NCBI GenBank assembly: GCA_003020985.1
Contig: PXRM01000036.1
Span: 20,189 to 84,188 of the forward strand
Length of the DNA: 64,000 nt
Origin: Halobacteriales archaeon QS_4_70_19
Lineage (GTDB): Archaea; Halobacteriota; Halobacteria; Halobacteriales; Haloarculaceae
Reading direction: 5' to 3'
Shown: positions 53,575 to 62,632 of the stretch, piece after piece
How the letters are laid out: every line of letters starts with the position of its first letter
Position numbering within the stretch: the stretch's first letter is position 1
The notes under the pieces: model-generated
What the model saw: the letters and a program-made list of their open reading frames with translations, nothing else
The model's database searches: none
What the model was told of the DNA's origin: nothing
Position numbers and translations under genes: made by a program

Positions 53575-54671
53575 CTACAGTTCGTGCCGATGGACGTAGT
53601 CGTTGAACAGCGAGCCGAGGTAGAGGGCACCCTCGTACTCCGTGGCGGAGGTGACGCCGAAGACGCCGCCGGCGGGGTCGTGCAGCGAGTCGACGACCTC
53701 GCCGGTCTCGTCGACCCGGAGGACGAGCCCGTAGGGGTCGCCGCTGACCTGCTGGAGCGCGGACTCGGGGAGCTTGCCCAGCTGTCGTTTCACCCACGGA
53801 CGACCCTGCAGGGTCTCCAGCGACTCGTCGCGCAGACTCGGGACGGCGACCCAGTACCCGCCCCCGCTGGCCACGTCGACATTGTCCGGGTAGCCGGGCA
53901 GGTTGTCGATGAACACCTCGTCCTCGCCGGCCCGGTCGCCCGCGACCCAGTACCGGCGGATGCGGTAGCGCGAGGTCTCGTTGACGAGCAGCGACTCGCC
54001 GTCCGGGCCGGGGGCGACGCCGTTGGCGAAGCCCAGGCCGGTCAGTTCGACCGTCGTCTCGCCCGTCTCCAGGTCGTACCCGAGCAGGCGCCCGGTGTCC
54101 TGCAGTTCGAAGAGCTCGTCCTGGAAGATCTCGTGAATCGTCGCGTCCGTGAAGTAGACGACGCCGTCGTGGACGTAGAGGTCGTCCGCGAACTCGGTGT
54201 GCTGGCCGGCGGCGCTGTCGGTGAGCGTCTCCACGTTGCCCTCGGGCGAGACGCGGACGAGGCCGGCGTCCTCCGCGGCGACGAGCAGGTCCGACCCGGG
54301 GGCGCCCTCGTCGATGCCGTCCGCGAAGACCAGGCCGAGCGGCCGGCCGCCGACCCGGGCGAACGGTTCGACCCGGCAGTCCGTGCGGCCCTCGACCGGT
54401 TCGACCGTGCGGTAGACGACGCCGTCGTCGGCACCCGTGTAGAGGCGCCCCTCCGCGTCGAACGCCGTGTCCTCCGGCCCGTCGACCGTGAGGACGCGGG
54501 CGGCGTCCGCGAGGGCGTGGTCCGGCTCCAGCGCCCCGGTCATCGCGGGGGGTCCGGCGGATGCCACTCGACCGGGTCGAGACGCGACTCCGTGAGCGTG
54601 CCGGCGGCGGCGAGGGCACCGAGTGCGAGCGCGCCCGTCGCGAGCGGGTGACGGCGGATGGATCCGAGCAT
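53575..54671 (-). pseudogene. SMP-30/strictosidine-synthase-like beta-propeller protein, frameshifted after its signal
   Basis: The main frame (330 codons up to 54567) is a six-bladed propeller: GPEDTAFDAEGRLYTGADDGVVYRT, ADDLYVHDGVVYFTD, GLGFANGVAPGPDGESLLVNET and NLPGYPDNVDVASGGGYWVA. The signal anchor (MLGSIRRHPLATGALALGALAAAG) followed by LDPVEWHPPDPP lies in another frame starting at ATG 54671. The frames differ by one base at a run of six G (54547-54552); one more C on the coding strand would rejoin them as DPPAMTG. This is a classic homopolymer indel, so the gene may be intact in the organism. Confidence 0.8.
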
Positions 54672-54747
54672 ACAGCCGGCTCTCGCGGCCCCGTCAAGAA
54701 AGTGCGCCCTCGGGAACGAGGTATCCGGCGATGGAGGGGGCGAGCGG

Positions 54748-54894
54748 TCAGACCGGAATCACGCCGAGCCCGACGCCGAGGCCGAGGGCGACCGTGACGG
54801 CGAGCGCGAAGAGGAGGGCGACCTTCACGAGCCAGGTCGCGTCGACCTCCGACCCGTTCGCGGTCGTCCCGTTCCCGGGACCAGGGGAGTTCAT
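54748..54894 (-). CDS. 48-residue single-helix membrane protein
   Basis: MNSPGPGNGTTANGSEVDAT is followed by one helix (WLVKVALLFALAVTVALGLG) and VGLGVIPV. A TATA-like TTTATTCC (minus strand, about 54918-54928) lies about 27 nt before the ATG at 54894, so a leaderless transcript is likely. It is short, but promoter spacing and composition support it. Function unknown. Confidence 0.55.
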   Translation of the reverse strand: MNSPGPGNGTTANGSEVDATWLVKVALLFALAVTVALGLGVGLGVIPV

Positions 54895-54952
54895 GTACGC
54901 GATATCTATCTCCACCCGGAATAAACCCGGCGGCCCTGGGTCGCGCGGGCAG

Positions 54953-55663
54953 TCAGGCGACTCGCTCGATGGTCGGCGTCGCATCCCCGACGAGGTGCCG
55001 CTCCAGCGTCCGTGCCACCTCCCCGGGCGCGACCGTGGCCGGTGGGACGCCACGGGCCCGGGCGACGCTGCCGACGGTGCCAGGATCGAACGGGACGTCC
55101 AGCGCGTCGTACACCGGCGCGAGCACGTCCTCGATGGCCTCGTGGTCGCGGACGACGAGGACGCCGCCGACGCGGGCGACCCCCTGGCCGACCCGCTGGG
55201 CGATGCCCACGAGCTTGCCCTCGGCGGACAGCGAGTGCGCACCCGGGCAGAACGCGTGGTCGGGTTCGCCCCGCTGGGCCTCGACGCCGCAGTCCGCGAG
55301 CGCCGCCCGCACGAGCGCGACGGCCTCGTCGTAGCGCTCCTCGATGCCCGACCGGAGGTCGGCGACCGGCGCCGCCCGGCAGAAGGCGACCGTGGTCCCC
55401 GTGTACGCGACCGCCCGGCCGCCCGTCTCGCGCTCGTACGGGGGGAAGCCGCGGTCGCGGGCGACACGGCGGGCCCGGTCGTACCCCGGCTCGCGGGCGT
55501 CCCGCCGACCGAACGCGACCTGGGGGTGTGGGGTCCAGACTCGGACCGCCGGCTCGCCGGTCTCGGCGGCGTCGGCCACCAGGTGCTCGGTGACGGCCCG
55601 GTCGGCATCCACGTCCGCTGCCCGTCCGCGCAGGACTCTCACGTGGTGGGGTTCGCGGGCCAC
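54953..55663 (-). CDS. lipoate-protein ligase A family protein
   Basis: 236 residues of the BPL/LplA fold. FGRRDAREPGYDRARRVARDRGF, then the RETGGRAVAYTGTTVAFC motif (the Gly-Gly-Arg loop), and SAEGKLVGIAQRV with the conserved Lys are diagnostic. It attaches lipoyl groups to E2 or H proteins. No lipoyl-accepting partner is adjacent. It is divergent from the aminotransferase. Confidence 0.88.
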   Translation of the reverse strand: MAREPHHVRVLRGRAADVDADRAVTEHLVADAAETGEPAVRVWTPHPQVAFGRRDAREPGYDRARRVARDRGFPPYERETGGRAVAYTGTTVAFCRAAPVADLRSGIEERYDEAVALVRAALADCGVEAQRGEPDHAFCPGAHSLSAEGKLVGIAQRVGQGVARVGGVLVVRDHEAIEDVLAPVYDALDVPFDPGTVGSVARARGVPPATVAPGEVARTLERHLVGDATPTIERVA

Positions 55664-55724
55664 CTACATGCGATTGACGGGCGGACCACGAACAGTTACC
55701 ACCCCCCGAGCCCACACGACGGAC

Positions 55725-56849
55725 ATGACCGGATTCTCGTCGCGCGTGGAGCAGGTCTCCATCAGCGGCATCCGCGAGGTGTTCGAGGCGGCCGGCGAGG
55801 ACGCCATCAACCTGGGGCTGGGCCAGCCCGACTTCCCGACGCCCGACCACGCCAGACAGGCGGCCATCGAGGCCATCCGGGCCGGCGAGGGCGACGCCTA
55901 CACCTCCAACAAGGGGACCCGCGAGCTGCGGGAAGCCATCGCCACGAAGCACGCCCGCGACGACGACGCGCTCGACGTCGACCCGGAGAACGTCATCGCT
56001 ACCGCGGGCGGGAGCGAGGCGCTCCACATCGCCATCGAGGCCCACGTCGACGCCGGCGAGGAGGTCCTCATCCCGGACCCCGGGTTCGTCTCCTACGAGG
56101 CGCTCACGCACCTGGCCGGCGGCGAGCCCGTCCCCGTCGAACTGCGCGAGGACCTGACGATGGACCCGGCGGACGTGGCGGCGGCCATCTCCGACGACAC
56201 CGCGGCGTTCGTCGTCAACTCCCCCGCCAACCCGACGGGCGCGGTGCAGTCGGTCGCGGACATGCGCGAGTTCGCCCGCATCGCCGACGAGCACGGCGTC
56301 CTCTGCATCTCCGACGAGGTGTACGGCCGCATCGTCTTCGACGGGGAGCACCGCTCCCCGCTGGCCTTCGCCGACTCGGACAACGTGGTCGTCGTCGACG
56401 CCTGCTCGAAGACCTACTCGATGACGGGCTGGCGGCTGGGCTGGGTCACGGGCAGCCACGAGCGGATCGAGCGGATGCTCCGGGTCCACCAGTACTGCCA
56501 GGCCTGCGCCTCCGCACCCGCACAGTACGCCGCCGAGGCCGCCCTGACGGGCCCGCAGGACCCCGTCGACGAGATGGTGGCAGCGTTCGAGGAGCGCCGG
56601 GACGTGCTGCTCGACGAACTGGCCGACATGGGGCTCGAGGTACCCACGCCGCGGGGGGCGTTCTACGCGATGCCACGCGTCCCCGACGGCTGGGTCGACG
56701 AGGTCATCGACCGCGGCGTCGTCGTGGTGCCGGGCGAGGCGTTCGGCGCGAACGGCGCCGGCCACGCCCGCATCTCCTACGCGACGGACCTGGGGACGCT
56801 GCGCGAGGCCACCGAGGTCATGCGCGAGGCGACCGCCGCCGTTCGCTGA
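55725..56849 (+). CDS. PLP-dependent class I/II aminotransferase
   Basis: 374 residues. Landmarks are INLGLGQPDFPTPDH, YTSNKGTRELREAIA, VNSPANPTGAV, CISDEVYGRIVF and the PLP lysine in CSKTYSMTGWRLGWV. The final Arg region is ARISYATDLGTL. It resembles aspartate/aromatic-type archaeal aminotransferases; the substrate cannot be fixed. Start ATG 55725, divergent from the lipoate ligase. Confidence 0.93.
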   Translation: MTGFSSRVEQVSISGIREVFEAAGEDAINLGLGQPDFPTPDHARQAAIEAIRAGEGDAYTSNKGTRELREAIATKHARDDDALDVDPENVIATAGGSEALHIAIEAHVDAGEEVLIPDPGFVSYEALTHLAGGEPVPVELREDLTMDPADVAAAISDDTAAFVVNSPANPTGAVQSVADMREFARIADEHGVLCISDEVYGRIVFDGEHRSPLAFADSDNVVVVDACSKTYSMTGWRLGWVTGSHERIERMLRVHQYCQACASAPAQYAAEAALTGPQDPVDEMVAAFEERRDVLLDELADMGLEVPTPRGAFYAMPRVPDGWVDEVIDRGVVVVPGEAFGANGAGHARISYATDLGTLREATEVMREATAAVR

Positions 56850-56880
56850 GGCCACGGTTCGCTCGAGCGCTCGTCGACAG

Positions 56881-57077
56881 CTATCGGTCGACCTCGCCCG
56901 TGATGGTGTCGAGGCTGCCCAGCGTCGCCACCAGGTCGGGGACGTACTCCCCATCGCTCATCTCGGGGAGCGCCTGGAGGTTCGAGAACGAGGGGCCGCG
57001 AATCCTGAACCGGGCGGGCGTCTCGGTGCCGTCGCTGCGGATGTAGATGCCGAGGTCGCCCCCCGATTCTCGCTGCA
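56881..57077 (-). pseudogene. C-terminal remnant of NADH dehydrogenase-like subunit NuoD
   Basis: About 65 residues ending at TAG 56881: GGDLGIYIRSDGTETPARFR, then IRGPSFSNLQALPEMSDGEY, then VPDLVATLGSLDTITGEVDR. This is the characteristic end of NuoD (Complex I 49-kDa subunit). The rest of the gene is absent. Its broken edge touches two 27-bp near-identical repeats (57101-57165). It is not functional alone and may be a recombination scar or a misassembly. Confidence 0.75.
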
Positions 57078-57100
57078 TACGCGACGTATCAGCGCGGGTG

Positions 57101-57165
57101 TCGGAGTCAGTTGACGCGAACACACTACAGTGCGGACATCGGAGTCGGTTGACGCGAACACACTA
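57101..57165. repeat. two 27-bp direct repeats at the nuoD remnant edge
   Basis: 57101-57127 and 57139-57165 are identical except for one base (a/g at the ninth position), 38 bp apart. Both begin tcggagtc and end gacgcgaacacacta. The second copy runs into the palindrome cactagtg (57161-57168). Confidence 0.75.
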
Positions 57166-57241
57166 GTGTCGTCAAGTGGTCCGCGTCGGCCTGCACTCGC
57201 CGTGCGCCACCCTCATTCCGCGAGCCGTCCTGCGGCCGGTA

Positions 57242-58032
57242 GTGACGACCGTTCTGCTGCTCCGGCACGGGGAGACGACGTGGAACCGCCAGGGCCGGAT
57301 ACAGGGGTGGGCGCCGACGCCGCTGACCGAGCGAGGCCACGAACAGGCCCGCCGGGCCGGCACCGCCATCGCAGACACCTACGACGTGGACCGGGTCGTG
57401 GCGTCGGACCTGCGCCGGACCCGCGAGACGACCGCGGAGGCGCTCTCGGCGGGGCTGAGGCGGTGTTCGAGGGGCACCCGGAGTACTCGCTGCTGCACTC
57501 CGGCGTCGCGGGAGCCCGGGCGACGCCGCCGGACGGCGAGTCGCTGGTGGAGGCCCGCGAGCGCGTCATCGACGGCTGGGAGGCGCTCGTCGCCGACGCG
57601 ACCCCCGAGGAGACGGTGCTCGTCGTCACGCACGGCGGGCCGCTGTTCCTCCTGCTCGCGTACGTCCGCGGGCAGGACTTCCAGACCGCGATGAACGGGG
57701 CGTGGCCGGAGAACACCGGCCTCGCCGAACTCCAGGTCGCCCACGACGACGGCACCGTGGCGGTGGTCCGGGAGCCGGAGCCGCTCCACGAGCCCGTCCC
57801 CGGACACGACGAGACCCACCCCGCCGGCCGGGAAGGGGCAGCGGACGACGAGGGGGCGGACGACGGGGCGAGCGACGAGACGGGAAGCGGAGGCCCGGCC
57901 GACGACGGTGCAGCGCACGACGGAGTCGAGGGACGCGATACGACCACGGCGGTCACCGAGCGGGTGGCCGCCCGCCGCGACGGCCCCCGGTCCGGTGGCG
58001 GCGACGACCCGGACGAGACGGAAAGCGAATAG
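57242..58032 (+). pseudogene. histidine phosphatase (phosphoglycerate-mutase-like), internally deleted (copy 1)
   Basis: The first frame starts at GTG 57242 (VTTVLLLRHGETTWNRQGRIQGW) and runs to TTAEALSAG. A second frame then reads EAVFEGHPEYSLLHSGVAGA, DGESLVEARERV and VLVVTHGGPLFLLLAYV, and ends at 58032 after a long acidic tail. Alignment with copy 2 shows the WRERDLGVYQGLTY region (about 35 residues) is missing at about 57452, with a frame change. The active-site His and the THGG motif are retained but in separate frames. The acidic tail of about 80 residues is specific to this copy. Confidence 0.8.
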
Positions 58033-58054
58033 GCGACCCCGACGAACGCCGGGT

Positions 58055-58756
58055 ATGGCCAGGGCCGTCGTCGTCCGGCACGGGGAGACCGACTGGAACA
58101 ACGAGGGGCGGATGCAGGGGTGGGCGCCGGTCCCGCTGAACGAACTCGGCCGGGAGCAGGCCCTCGCCGCCGGCGAGTGGCTGACCGACCGCTACACGTT
58201 CGACCGGGCGGTCTGCTCGGACCTCCTCCGGACGCGGGAGACCGCCGCACGGCTCTGCGAGTCGCTGGACCTCGACCCCGATGGCGACCGCGTTCGCTAC
58301 TCGCGGGCCTGGCGCGAGCGTGACCTCGGCGTCTACCAGGGCCTCACCTACGCGGACATGTACGACCGGTTCCCGGAGTTCGGACTGGGCGAGGCCGCGG
58401 TGCGGGCGGCCGCCGAGACGCCGGCGGGCGGCGAGTCACTGCTGGACCTGCGCGACCGCGTCCTCGACGGCTGGGCCGACCTCCTGGAGCGGTCGAGCGA
58501 CGGGGCGGCCGGGGAACGAGGCGCCGCGACGGCAGCCGAGAGCGAGGAGACGGTGCTCGTCGTCACGCACGGCGGCCCCATCCACTTCCTGCTCGGCCAC
58601 GTCAAGGACCTCGACGTCCGGGAGGCCTTCCTCGAACACTCGATGGCCAACTGCGGCGTCACGGTGCTCGACCACCCGGCCGACGCCCGGGCGGGCGCGA
58701 CGGCGGACCCGGTCGAGGTGGTCCGCGAGAACCACACCGGCTGGGCCGACGGCTAG
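58055..58756 (+). CDS. histidine phosphatase family protein (copy 2)
   Basis: 233 residues from ATG 58055. Phospho-acceptor RHGE (8-11, His9), RTRETAARLC, the catalytic Glu in WRERDLGVYQGLTYADM, and VLVVTHGGPIHFLLGH with the second His. It acts on a small phosphate ester, not necessarily phosphoglycerate. It starts 22 bp after copy 1, same strand. Copy 1 and copy 2 are tandem paralogs, and only copy 2 is intact. Confidence 0.9.
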   Translation: MARAVVVRHGETDWNNEGRMQGWAPVPLNELGREQALAAGEWLTDRYTFDRAVCSDLLRTRETAARLCESLDLDPDGDRVRYSRAWRERDLGVYQGLTYADMYDRFPEFGLGEAAVRAAAETPAGGESLLDLRDRVLDGWADLLERSSDGAAGERGAATAAESEETVLVVTHGGPIHFLLGHVKDLDVREAFLEHSMANCGVTVLDHPADARAGATADPVEVVRENHTGWADG

Positions 58757-58888
58757 GGCAGCCGTCCCGACCTGTGCGCCGACCAGCCGTTCAATACACT
58801 ACGTGATACTCCTGTCATCAGATCATCCCGGATATCGCGGAGTTTTCGAGGTTACTAAGCCCGGAGGCTGGATATCTCCGGACGACAC

Positions 58889-59734
58889 ATGACGGAGCCA
58901 ACCTCGCGACGACGCGTCCTCGCAGCGGTCTCGGCCACCGCAGCCGCCGGTCTCGCCGGCTGCACCGACTTCACGGGCGACGGCGGTGACGGCGACCAGG
59001 GCGGCACTGACACGGCGACCGGGACACCGACCGACGAGGGCCCGTACCGGAACGGCGTGGGTGCCGACGCCAGCGTCTCGTTCGACGTGCCCGGGAGCGG
59101 GACGGAACTGCGGAGCCGGTCGGTGACGTGGGCGGCGACGGCCGAGGGCGTCACCATCGAGGAGTCGGGCGAGGTCACCGAGGGCGCCGGCCACTACCAC
59201 GTCCTGGTCGACACCGAACCCGTCGAGCCCGGGGAGACCATCCCGAGCGACGACGCGCACGTCCACTACGGGACCGGCCAGACGGACGGCGTGCTCGAAC
59301 TCGAGCCGGGCGAACACACCCTCCACCTCCAGGTCGGCGACGGCGAGCACACGGCGATGGACCTCACCGACGCCGTCGAGGTGACGGTGGCCGAGTCGGC
59401 CAGCCTCCGGGCCGACACCACGGTCGACGGCAGCACGGTGGAGTGGACGGTCACCCCGGAGGGCTACGACGTCGTGCCCGCGAGCAGCGGGTTCGCGAGC
59501 GACGCCGGCCACCTCCACGCCGTCATCGACACCGAGCCCGTCCCCGTCGGAGCGGTCGTCCCCGAGGACGGCCAGCACGTCCACTACGGTGACGGCTCCA
59601 CGGAGGGCACGCTCGACCTGGCCGAGCGGCTGGACGACTACGAGGCCGGCGAGCACACCATCCACTTCCAGGTCGGCACCGCGAGCCACCGCGCGACGTC
59701 CGTCGTGACCACCGTGACGGTCACGACGGAGTAG
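58889..59734 (+). CDS. Tat lipoprotein with two DUF4399 domains
   Basis: 281 residues. Tat lipoprotein signal SRRRVLAAVSATAAAGLAGC, then a Gly/Asp/Thr linker. Two tandem repeats follow: GHYHVLVDTEPVEPGE...DDAHVHYGTG...EHTLHLQV (about 100-155) and GHLHAVIDTEPVPVGA...GQHVHYGDG...EHTIHFQV (about 210-270). These are DUF4399-type modules rich in His, so surface metal binding is a possibility. TATA-like ttactaag at 58850-58857 lies before it. Confidence 0.85.
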   Translation: MTEPTSRRRVLAAVSATAAAGLAGCTDFTGDGGDGDQGGTDTATGTPTDEGPYRNGVGADASVSFDVPGSGTELRSRSVTWAATAEGVTIEESGEVTEGAGHYHVLVDTEPVEPGETIPSDDAHVHYGTGQTDGVLELEPGEHTLHLQVGDGEHTAMDLTDAVEVTVAESASLRADTTVDGSTVEWTVTPEGYDVVPASSGFASDAGHLHAVIDTEPVPVGAVVPEDGQHVHYGDGSTEGTLDLAERLDDYEAGEHTIHFQVGTASHRATSVVTTVTVTTE

Positions 59735-59854
59735 TCAGCGCGTCGCCGCGCGTCCGGGGCCGACCGCCGGTGCCCGGTGACGACCAGCAGGGGGGGCCAG
59801 GTACCTTGCGCGTGCCGGCCGCAGCGACTCCCCGCCACCACGCGAACCGCACGT

Positions 59855-60178
59855 ATGAGCGACGACAGTTCGGACACGCGGGACATGGGCGTCGAGTTCG
59901 GGCCGCTCGCCGGCGACCTCGAGGACGCGGACTACCCCATCTCGCACGGGAATCTCCTCCAGCGATACGGCGGCCGCGAACTGGAGTTCGCCGACGGGGA
60001 GCAGACCCTGCGCGAGGTCCTGGACGACGAGAACGAGCGGGAGTACGAGGACGCCCGGGGCGTCAAGCAAGCGGTGCTGAACATGGTCGACGCGGACGCC
60101 GTCGGGGAGGAGGGGCAGAGCGGCCGGGGCGGTGGCTCCATCGGCATCGACGACGGCGAGGAGGAGGCCTCCTTCTAA
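59855..60178 (+). CDS. DUF5789 family protein
   Basis: 107 residues from ATG 59855. The segment DYPISHGNLLQRYGGRELEF followed by TLREVLDDENEREYEDARGV and KQAVLNMVDADAVG matches the small haloarchaeal DUF5789 family in my recollection. Acidic, soluble, with a Gly/Ser-rich tail. Single gene; function unknown. Confidence 0.75.
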   Translation: MSDDSSDTRDMGVEFGPLAGDLEDADYPISHGNLLQRYGGRELEFADGEQTLREVLDDENEREYEDARGVKQAVLNMVDADAVGEEGQSGRGGGSIGIDDGEEEASF

Positions 60179-60561
60179 CCTCCCGTCATCCACCGGACGG
60201 CCCCGGGGACCGCTCGCTTCCCGGACCGTGCGGACGGGACCTACTGAGGTATCGCGGAGGAACGGCCCGGAGCCCGGGCCGTCCCGGGCGGCAAGGGGTA
60301 ACACGACCGTATCGTACCAGACGACGGTCGGCTGGTCACTTCTCTCCTCGGTGATCGTGACGCTCCTCCTCACCATCCTCCCCGGCGGCGACGTGCTGCG
60401 GGGGCCCGGCCTCGTCCTGGCCGGTGGGGCCGTCACGTGCCAGCGGCGGACCGACGGGGGCTGAGCCGGCCGTCGCGGAGGGGGAGGGGGCGTGGTGCGG
60501 ACGTCGACGGAACGGGGGCGAGCGTCCCGGTCGCCCGGCCGATGCCGCGCGGGACAGCGAC
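60179..60561. other. 383-bp gap, possible membrane-segment fragment
   Basis: No solid gene. One plus-strand frame around 60318-60464 reads VGWSLLSSVIVTLLLTILPG then GDVLRGPGLVLAGGAVTC before a stop. It looks like one membrane helix but lacks a clear start, so it could be a short GTG-started protein or a remnant. Nothing else stands out. Confidence 0.35.
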
Positions 60562-61014
60562 TCAGAAGTCGAGTTCGAACTGCTCGTTCTCGATGACGGT
60601 GTTGAGCACGACGCTGGTGTTGGACTCCTTGATGTCGGGGTCGATGAGCAGTTCCTTGATGCCCTCGTTCATGTGGTCCGTGTCGGTGAACTTCCCGATG
60701 GCGACGATGTCGTGGTCGCCGGTCACCTCGTAGACGGAGACCATCTGTCGGTGGTCCTGGAGGCGGTCGGTGATATCGGGCAGGGCGTCCCCCTCGACCT
60801 TGAGCTGGATGATGGCGGTGACGTCGTAGCCCAGCTCGCCGTAGTCGACGACGGGCGTGTACCCCTGGATGATGCCCTGCTCCTCCAGGTCGGAGAGGTG
60901 GTTGGAGACGGTCGTCACGGAGACGTCGAGGTCCTCGGCGAGACTGCGGAGCGAGGCGCGGCCGTCTTCGAGCAGGGCGTTGATGAGGCGACGGTCGAGG
61001 TTCTCGTAGGTCAT
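60562..61014 (-). CDS. lrp: Lrp/AsnC family transcriptional regulator
   Basis: 150 residues. The N-terminal HTH ([44 protein letters not shown]) is followed by the RAM/ligand-binding domain ([48 protein letters not shown]). It is divergent from glnA, the arrangement known for haloarchaeal Lrp regulators of glutamine synthetase, so it likely controls glnA and itself. TATA-like TTCATAAAG (minus strand, 61047-61056) is its promoter. Confidence 0.93.
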   Translation of the reverse strand: MTYENLDRRLINALLEDGRASLRSLAEDLDVSVTTVSNHLSDLEEQGIIQGYTPVVDYGELGYDVTAIIQLKVEGDALPDITDRLQDHRQMVSVYEVTGDHDIVAIGKFTDTDHMNEGIKELLIDPDIKESNTSVVLNTVIENEQFELDF

Positions 61015-61195
61015 ACCACCCCTATCACGAGCGGGGGTTTAGAACTTTATGAACAAACAGTTTTTCGCGGAAACGCCGAACGACCTTCTCTCGCGTTCCC
61101 GTCGGGCCGGCCGTTGAACTCCGGGCAGTTCTCCCGTCGTATCCGTACAATAATACCATATTCGTCCACGTTTAGCAGGAATTGCCTCTTGTTCA

Positions 61196-61231
61196 GGCGA
61201 GTCAAACTCGCCAGAAGCGCCAGTATTTTAT
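61196..61231 (+). promoter_or_regulatory. glnA promoter with upstream palindrome
   Basis: The 17-bp palindrome ggcgagtcaaactcgcc (61196-61212, 7+7 with CAA spacer) sits about 12 bp upstream of a TATA box tattttat (61224-61231). glnA starts at 61265. This is a typical place for an Lrp-type regulator to bind; which regulator binds is inferred from the neighbouring lrp gene. Confidence 0.6.
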
Positions 61232-61264
61232 CCCAGGGAGTGTAGAGACCGGCTGACGACGAAA

Positions 61265-62620
61265 ATGACGAACGAAAACCTCTCTGCGGAGGCCGAGCGT
61301 GCAATCGAGGAGATCGAGGACAAGAACGTGGACTTCCTGCGGCTCCAGTTCACCGACATCCTCGGAACGGTGAAGAACGTCTCCGTGCCGGCCGACCAGG
61401 CGGAGAAGGCGTTCACGGAGGGCATCTACTTCGACGGCTCCTCCATCGAGGGCTTCGTCCGCATCCAGGAGTCGGACATGCGGCTCAAGCCCGACCCCGA
61501 GACGTTCGCGGTGCTCCCGTGGCGCAACACCGAGGAACACGCCTCCGCGCGGCTCATCTGCGACGTCATCAACACGTCCACCGGCGAGCCGTTCGAGGGC
61601 GACCCGCGCTACGTCCTGAAGCAGGCCCTCGAGCGGGCCGAGGCGCTGGGCTACACGGTCAACGCCGCCCCCGAGCCGGAGTTCTTCTTGTTCGAGGAGG
61701 ACGAGGACGGCCGCGCGACGACCGAGACCAGCGACTTCGGCGGCTACTTCGACCTCGCGCCGAAGGACCTCGCCTCCGACGTCCGCCGTGACATCATCTA
61801 CGGGCTGGAGTCGATGGACTTCGAGATCGAGGCCTCGCACCACGAGGTGGCCCAGGGCCAGCACGAAATCAACTTCGAGTACGACGACGCGCTGACGACG
61901 GCCGACAACGTCAGTACCTTCCGGACGGTCGTCCGGGCCATCGCCGCCCAGCACGACCTCCACGCGACGTTCATGCCCAAGCCCATCCCGCGCATCAACG
62001 GCTCCGGCATGCACACCCACATCTCGCTGTTCACGGAGAACGGCGAGAACGCGTTCCACGACGGCGACGACGAGTTCGACCTGAGTGAGACGGCCAAGCA
62101 GTTCATCGCCGGCATCCTCGAGCACGCGCCCGCGCTGGCCGCCGTCACGAACCCGACGGTCAACAGCTACAAGCGCCTCGTCCCCGGCTACGAGGCTCCC
62201 GTCTACGTGGCGTGGTCCGACCGGAACCGCTCGGCGCTCATCCGCAAGCCCGCCGCGCGCGTCCCGGCCGCCTCCCGCATCGAGGCGCGCTTCCCCGACC
62301 CGTCGTGCAACCCGTACCTCGCGTTCGCGGCGCTCATCCACGCCGGCCTCGACGGCATCGAGCGCGGCCTGGAGTGCGACGACCCGGTCCGCGAGAACAT
62401 CTACGACTTCGACGAGGAGAAGCGCGAGGAGTACGGCATCGACACCCTCCCCGCGAACCTCGGCCAGGCCCTCGACGCCCTCGAGCAGGACGAGGTCGTC
62501 CAGGACGCGCTGGGCGAGCACGTCTACCCCAAGTTCGTCGAGGCCAAGACCCAGGAGTACGACGAGTTCCGCGTCGACGTCTCCGACTGGGAACTCGACC
62601 GCTACCTCGAGAAGTTCTGA
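61265..62620 (+). CDS. glnA: glutamine synthetase, type I
   Basis: 451 residues. It makes glutamine from glutamate, ammonia and ATP. Landmarks are [10 protein letters not shown] (metal/substrate start), [40 protein letters not shown] and [19 protein letters not shown], then RNRSALIR. No adenylylation Tyr segment is evident, consistent with the archaeal/GSI-alpha group. It is divergent from lrp with a clear promoter. Confidence 0.97.
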   Translation: MTNENLSAEAERAIEEIEDKNVDFLRLQFTDILGTVKNVSVPADQAEKAFTEGIYFDGSSIEGFVRIQESDMRLKPDPETFAVLPWRNTEEHASARLICDVINTSTGEPFEGDPRYVLKQALERAEALGYTVNAAPEPEFFLFEEDEDGRATTETSDFGGYFDLAPKDLASDVRRDIIYGLESMDFEIEASHHEVAQGQHEINFEYDDALTTADNVSTFRTVVRAIAAQHDLHATFMPKPIPRINGSGMHTHISLFTENGENAFHDGDDEFDLSETAKQFIAGILEHAPALAAVTNPTVNSYKRLVPGYEAPVYVAWSDRNRSALIRKPAARVPAASRIEARFPDPSCNPYLAFAALIHAGLDGIERGLECDDPVRENIYDFDEEKREEYGIDTLPANLGQALDALEQDEVVQDALGEHVYPKFVEAKTQEYDEFRVDVSDWELDRYLEKF

Positions 62621-62632
62621 GGCCGGCGGCTC

